Shown here: positions 6,259 to 7,303 of the stretch, piece after piece
Position numbering within the stretch: the first letter of the stretch is position 1
How the letters are laid out: each line of letters begins with the position of its first letter
Assembly (NCBI GenBank): GCA_023386515.1
Contig: JAEWJQ010000361.1
Span: 1-7,303 of the forward strand
Direction: 5' to 3'
DNA length: 7,303 bases
From: Pseudomonadota bacterium
Lineage (GTDB): Bacteria > Pseudomonadota > Alphaproteobacteria > Sphingomonadales > Sphingomonadaceae
Notes under the pieces: generated by a model
What the model was told of the DNA's origin: nothing
Database searches by the model: none
Seen by the model: the letters and a program-made list of their open reading frames with translations, nothing else
Made by a program: the position numbers and the translations under genes

Positions 6259-6266
6259 GGGGAGGG
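6259..6266 (+). promoter_or_regulatory. Ribosome binding site for the lactonase gene
   Basis: GGGGAGGG ends 3 bases before ATG 6270 and decides that start against an upstream in-frame TTG (6249), which lies in the tail of the preceding hairpin. Its first G can be taken up in an alternative hairpin with the terminator's 3' arm (6241-6245 with 6255-6259). Confidence 0.65.
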
Positions 6267-6269
6267 CTC

Positions 6270-7172
6270 ATGACCGTTTTGCCGTTCGTCGATGCGCACA
6301 TTCACCTGTGGGACCTCACCCACCTGCGCTATCCGTGGCTCAGCCCACCCTTCGACGACAGCGGCCCCAACGGCAGCGTCGAGCCGATCGCCCGAAACTT
6401 CGGCGTCGCCGACTATCGTGCATTGATGGCGCGGTGGAACGTCGTCGGCGCGGTCCACATCGATGCCGGCGCGCACGCCGACGATGCGCTCGCCGAGACC
6501 GAGTGGCTGGAGGGACAGGGCGACGTCCTGCCAAACGGCATCGTCGCTTTCGCCGCGCTGGATCATCCTTCCATCGACGCTCAGCTTGCCGCGCAGGCCG
6601 CCCATGCGCGCGTTCGCGGCATTCGCCACATCGTCAACTGGCACGCCGATGCCCGCCGCAGCTACACAGTCCGCGACCTGACGCAGGACGCGCAATGGCA
6701 GGCCGGCTTTGCCACACTCGCCCGGCACGGCCTGTCGTTCGACCTGCAATGCTATCCCGGCCAGATGCCGGGGCTGGTGCCGTTGCTCGCCCGCCATCCG
6801 GAGGTGCCGGTGATGATCAACCACCTCGGGATGCCGGTGTTGAGCGATGCCGACGGCGTGGCCGACTGGCGCGCCGGCATGACGGCGCTCGCCGGCCTGC
6901 CGCACGTCGCCGTCAAGATTTCCGGCTTCGGCTTCATCCGGCGCGACTGGTCGCTCGCCGACGTCGCGCCCTTCGTGCGCGAAGCGATCGACCTGTTCGG
7001 GCCCGACCGCTGCATGATGGCGAGCGACGTACCGACTGACCTGCTGTTCGCCGACATCGACCGATGCATGGAGGCGCTGCACGCCGTCGTCGCCGACCAT
7101 GCCGAGGCCGACCGCCGCGCGATGTTCGCGCGCAACGCCAACCGCCTCTACCGCCTGGAGCTGCCGCTATGA
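6270..7172 (+). CDS. Putative L-rhamnono-1,4-lactonase (amidohydrolase family, COG3618 type)
   Basis: A 300-residue metal-dependent hydrolase of the amidohydrolase-2 group. Expected active-site elements are present: D8, H10 and H12 in DAHIHLWD (8-15) at the first barrel strand, H63 in VHIDAG, H185 in NHLGMP (184-189) and D253 in ASDVP (251-255), the usual terminal metal/acid-base Asp. LTHLRYPWLSP (16-26) after the HxH motif resembles sugar-lactonase members such as L-fuconolactonase. Family members hydrolyse aldonolactones, and LRA2-type rhamnonolactonases of the oxidative rhamnose pathway fit here. In this operon the likely role is opening L-rhamnono-lactone to L-rhamnonate before RhmD. Fuconolactonase or another deoxysugar lactonase remains possible. 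No signal peptide is visible, so it is cytoplasmic. The start at ATG 6270 is supported by GGGGAGGG. The stop overlaps the rhaT start as ATGA. Confidence 0.82.
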   Translation: MTVLPFVDAHIHLWDLTHLRYPWLSPPFDDSGPNGSVEPIARNFGVADYRALMARWNVVGAVHIDAGAHADDALAETEWLEGQGDVLPNGIVAFAALDHPSIDAQLAAQAAHARVRGIRHIVNWHADARRSYTVRDLTQDAQWQAGFATLARHGLSFDLQCYPGQMPGLVPLLARHPEVPVMINHLGMPVLSDADGVADWRAGMTALAGLPHVAVKISGFGFIRRDWSLADVAPFVREAIDLFGPDRCMMASDVPTDLLFADIDRCMEALHAVVADHAEADRRAMFARNANRLYRLELPL

Positions 7173-7303
7173 CCCCCAATCCGCTGATCGGCGTCCTCTA
7201 CCACTGGCTCGGCGGCCTCGCCTCGGCGAGCTTCTACGTGCCGTTCAAGGGCGTGAAGCGCTGGTCGTGGGAAATCTACTGGCTGACCGGCGGTGTGTTT
7301 TCC
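7169..7303 (+). CDS. rhaT: L-rhamnose/H+ symporter RhaT, N-terminal fragment
   Basis: The first 45 codons run off the right edge. The N terminus contains GVLYHWLGGLASASFYVPFK (8-27), then GVKRWSWEIYWLTGG (28-42). This lines up by recollection with E. coli RhaT, whose start reads like [20 protein letters not shown] followed by KVKKWSWE. RhaT is an inner-membrane proton-coupled importer of L-rhamnose. The hydrophobic stretch at about 6-24 is the first membrane segment, and the KRWSWE loop precedes the second. The ATG overlaps the lactonase TGA as ATGA, so translation is probably coupled. Finding the transporter in the operon strongly supports rhamnose, rather than fucose or lyxose, as the substrate of the pathway. 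Confidence 0.9.
   Translation, partial: MTPNPLIGVLYHWLGGLASASFYVPFKGVKRWSWEIYWLTGGVFS

Noticed and set aside
6249..6269. Lactonase start at TTG 6249
   Set aside because: It would sit in the hairpin tail with no ribosome binding site, while ATG 6270 has GGGGAGGG just upstream and begins directly before the DAHIHLWD strand.
1..7303. CRISPR array, tRNA or rRNA genes, insertion sequence, phage genes or attachment sites
   Set aside because: No regularly spaced direct repeats, cloverleaf, transposase motifs or integrase were seen. The window is almost filled by metabolic genes with uniform composition.

Overview
The window is GC-rich, tightly packed DNA that reads like a sphingomonad alphaproteobacterium (Sphingomonas or a close relative). 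Three things suggest this: strong G/C at third codon positions; a C-rich/G-rich intergenic palindrome of a kind I recall as scattered through sphingomonad genomes; and a gene set matching the non-phosphorylative 'diketo-hydrolase' L-rhamnose pathway first described in Sphingomonas. The taxonomic call is an inference, because there is no rRNA or other marker gene here.

Layout. Positions 1-194 hold the 3' end of a plus-strand GH51-type alpha-L-arabinofuranosidase. A 150-base convergent gap with hairpins follows. A minus-strand operon lutA-lutB-lutC (read from 3183 down to 345) encodes the iron-sulfur/LUD L-lactate oxidation complex, with GTGA stop/start overlaps at both junctions. A 206-base divergent control region (3184-3389) separates it from a plus-strand operon: L-rhamnonate dehydratase (rhmD), a fumarylacetoacetase-family 2,4-diketo-3-deoxy-L-rhamnonate hydrolase (LRA6 type), a short-chain dehydrogenase acting as 2-keto-3-deoxy-L-rhamnonate 4-dehydrogenase (LRA5 type), a COG3618-type amidohydrolase that is probably the L-rhamnono-lactonase, and the first 45 codons of the L-rhamnose/H+ symporter rhaT, which runs off the right edge.

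How the genes work together. RhaT imports L-rhamnose. A rhamnose dehydrogenase, not in this window, would make the lactone and the amidohydrolase would open it to L-rhamnonate. RhmD dehydrates that to 2-keto-3-deoxy-L-rhamnonate, the SDR oxidises C4, and the FAH-family enzyme cleaves the diketo acid to pyruvate plus L-lactate. The divergent lutABC can oxidise that L-lactate to a second pyruvate. No lactate permease accompanies lutABC, so the two operons look like one catabolic unit in which LutABC consumes lactate made inside the cell. The neighbouring arabinofuranosidase fits a larger locus for pectin (rhamnogalacturonan I with arabinan side chains).

Most of this is known biochemistry. The points most worth a second look are the lactate-producing and lactate-consuming coupling, a Cys-to-Gly change at an expected cluster-ligand position in LutA, an Asn at an expected Cys position in LutB, and a strong hairpin with an alternative fold inside the rhamnose operon just before the lactonase ribosome binding site.
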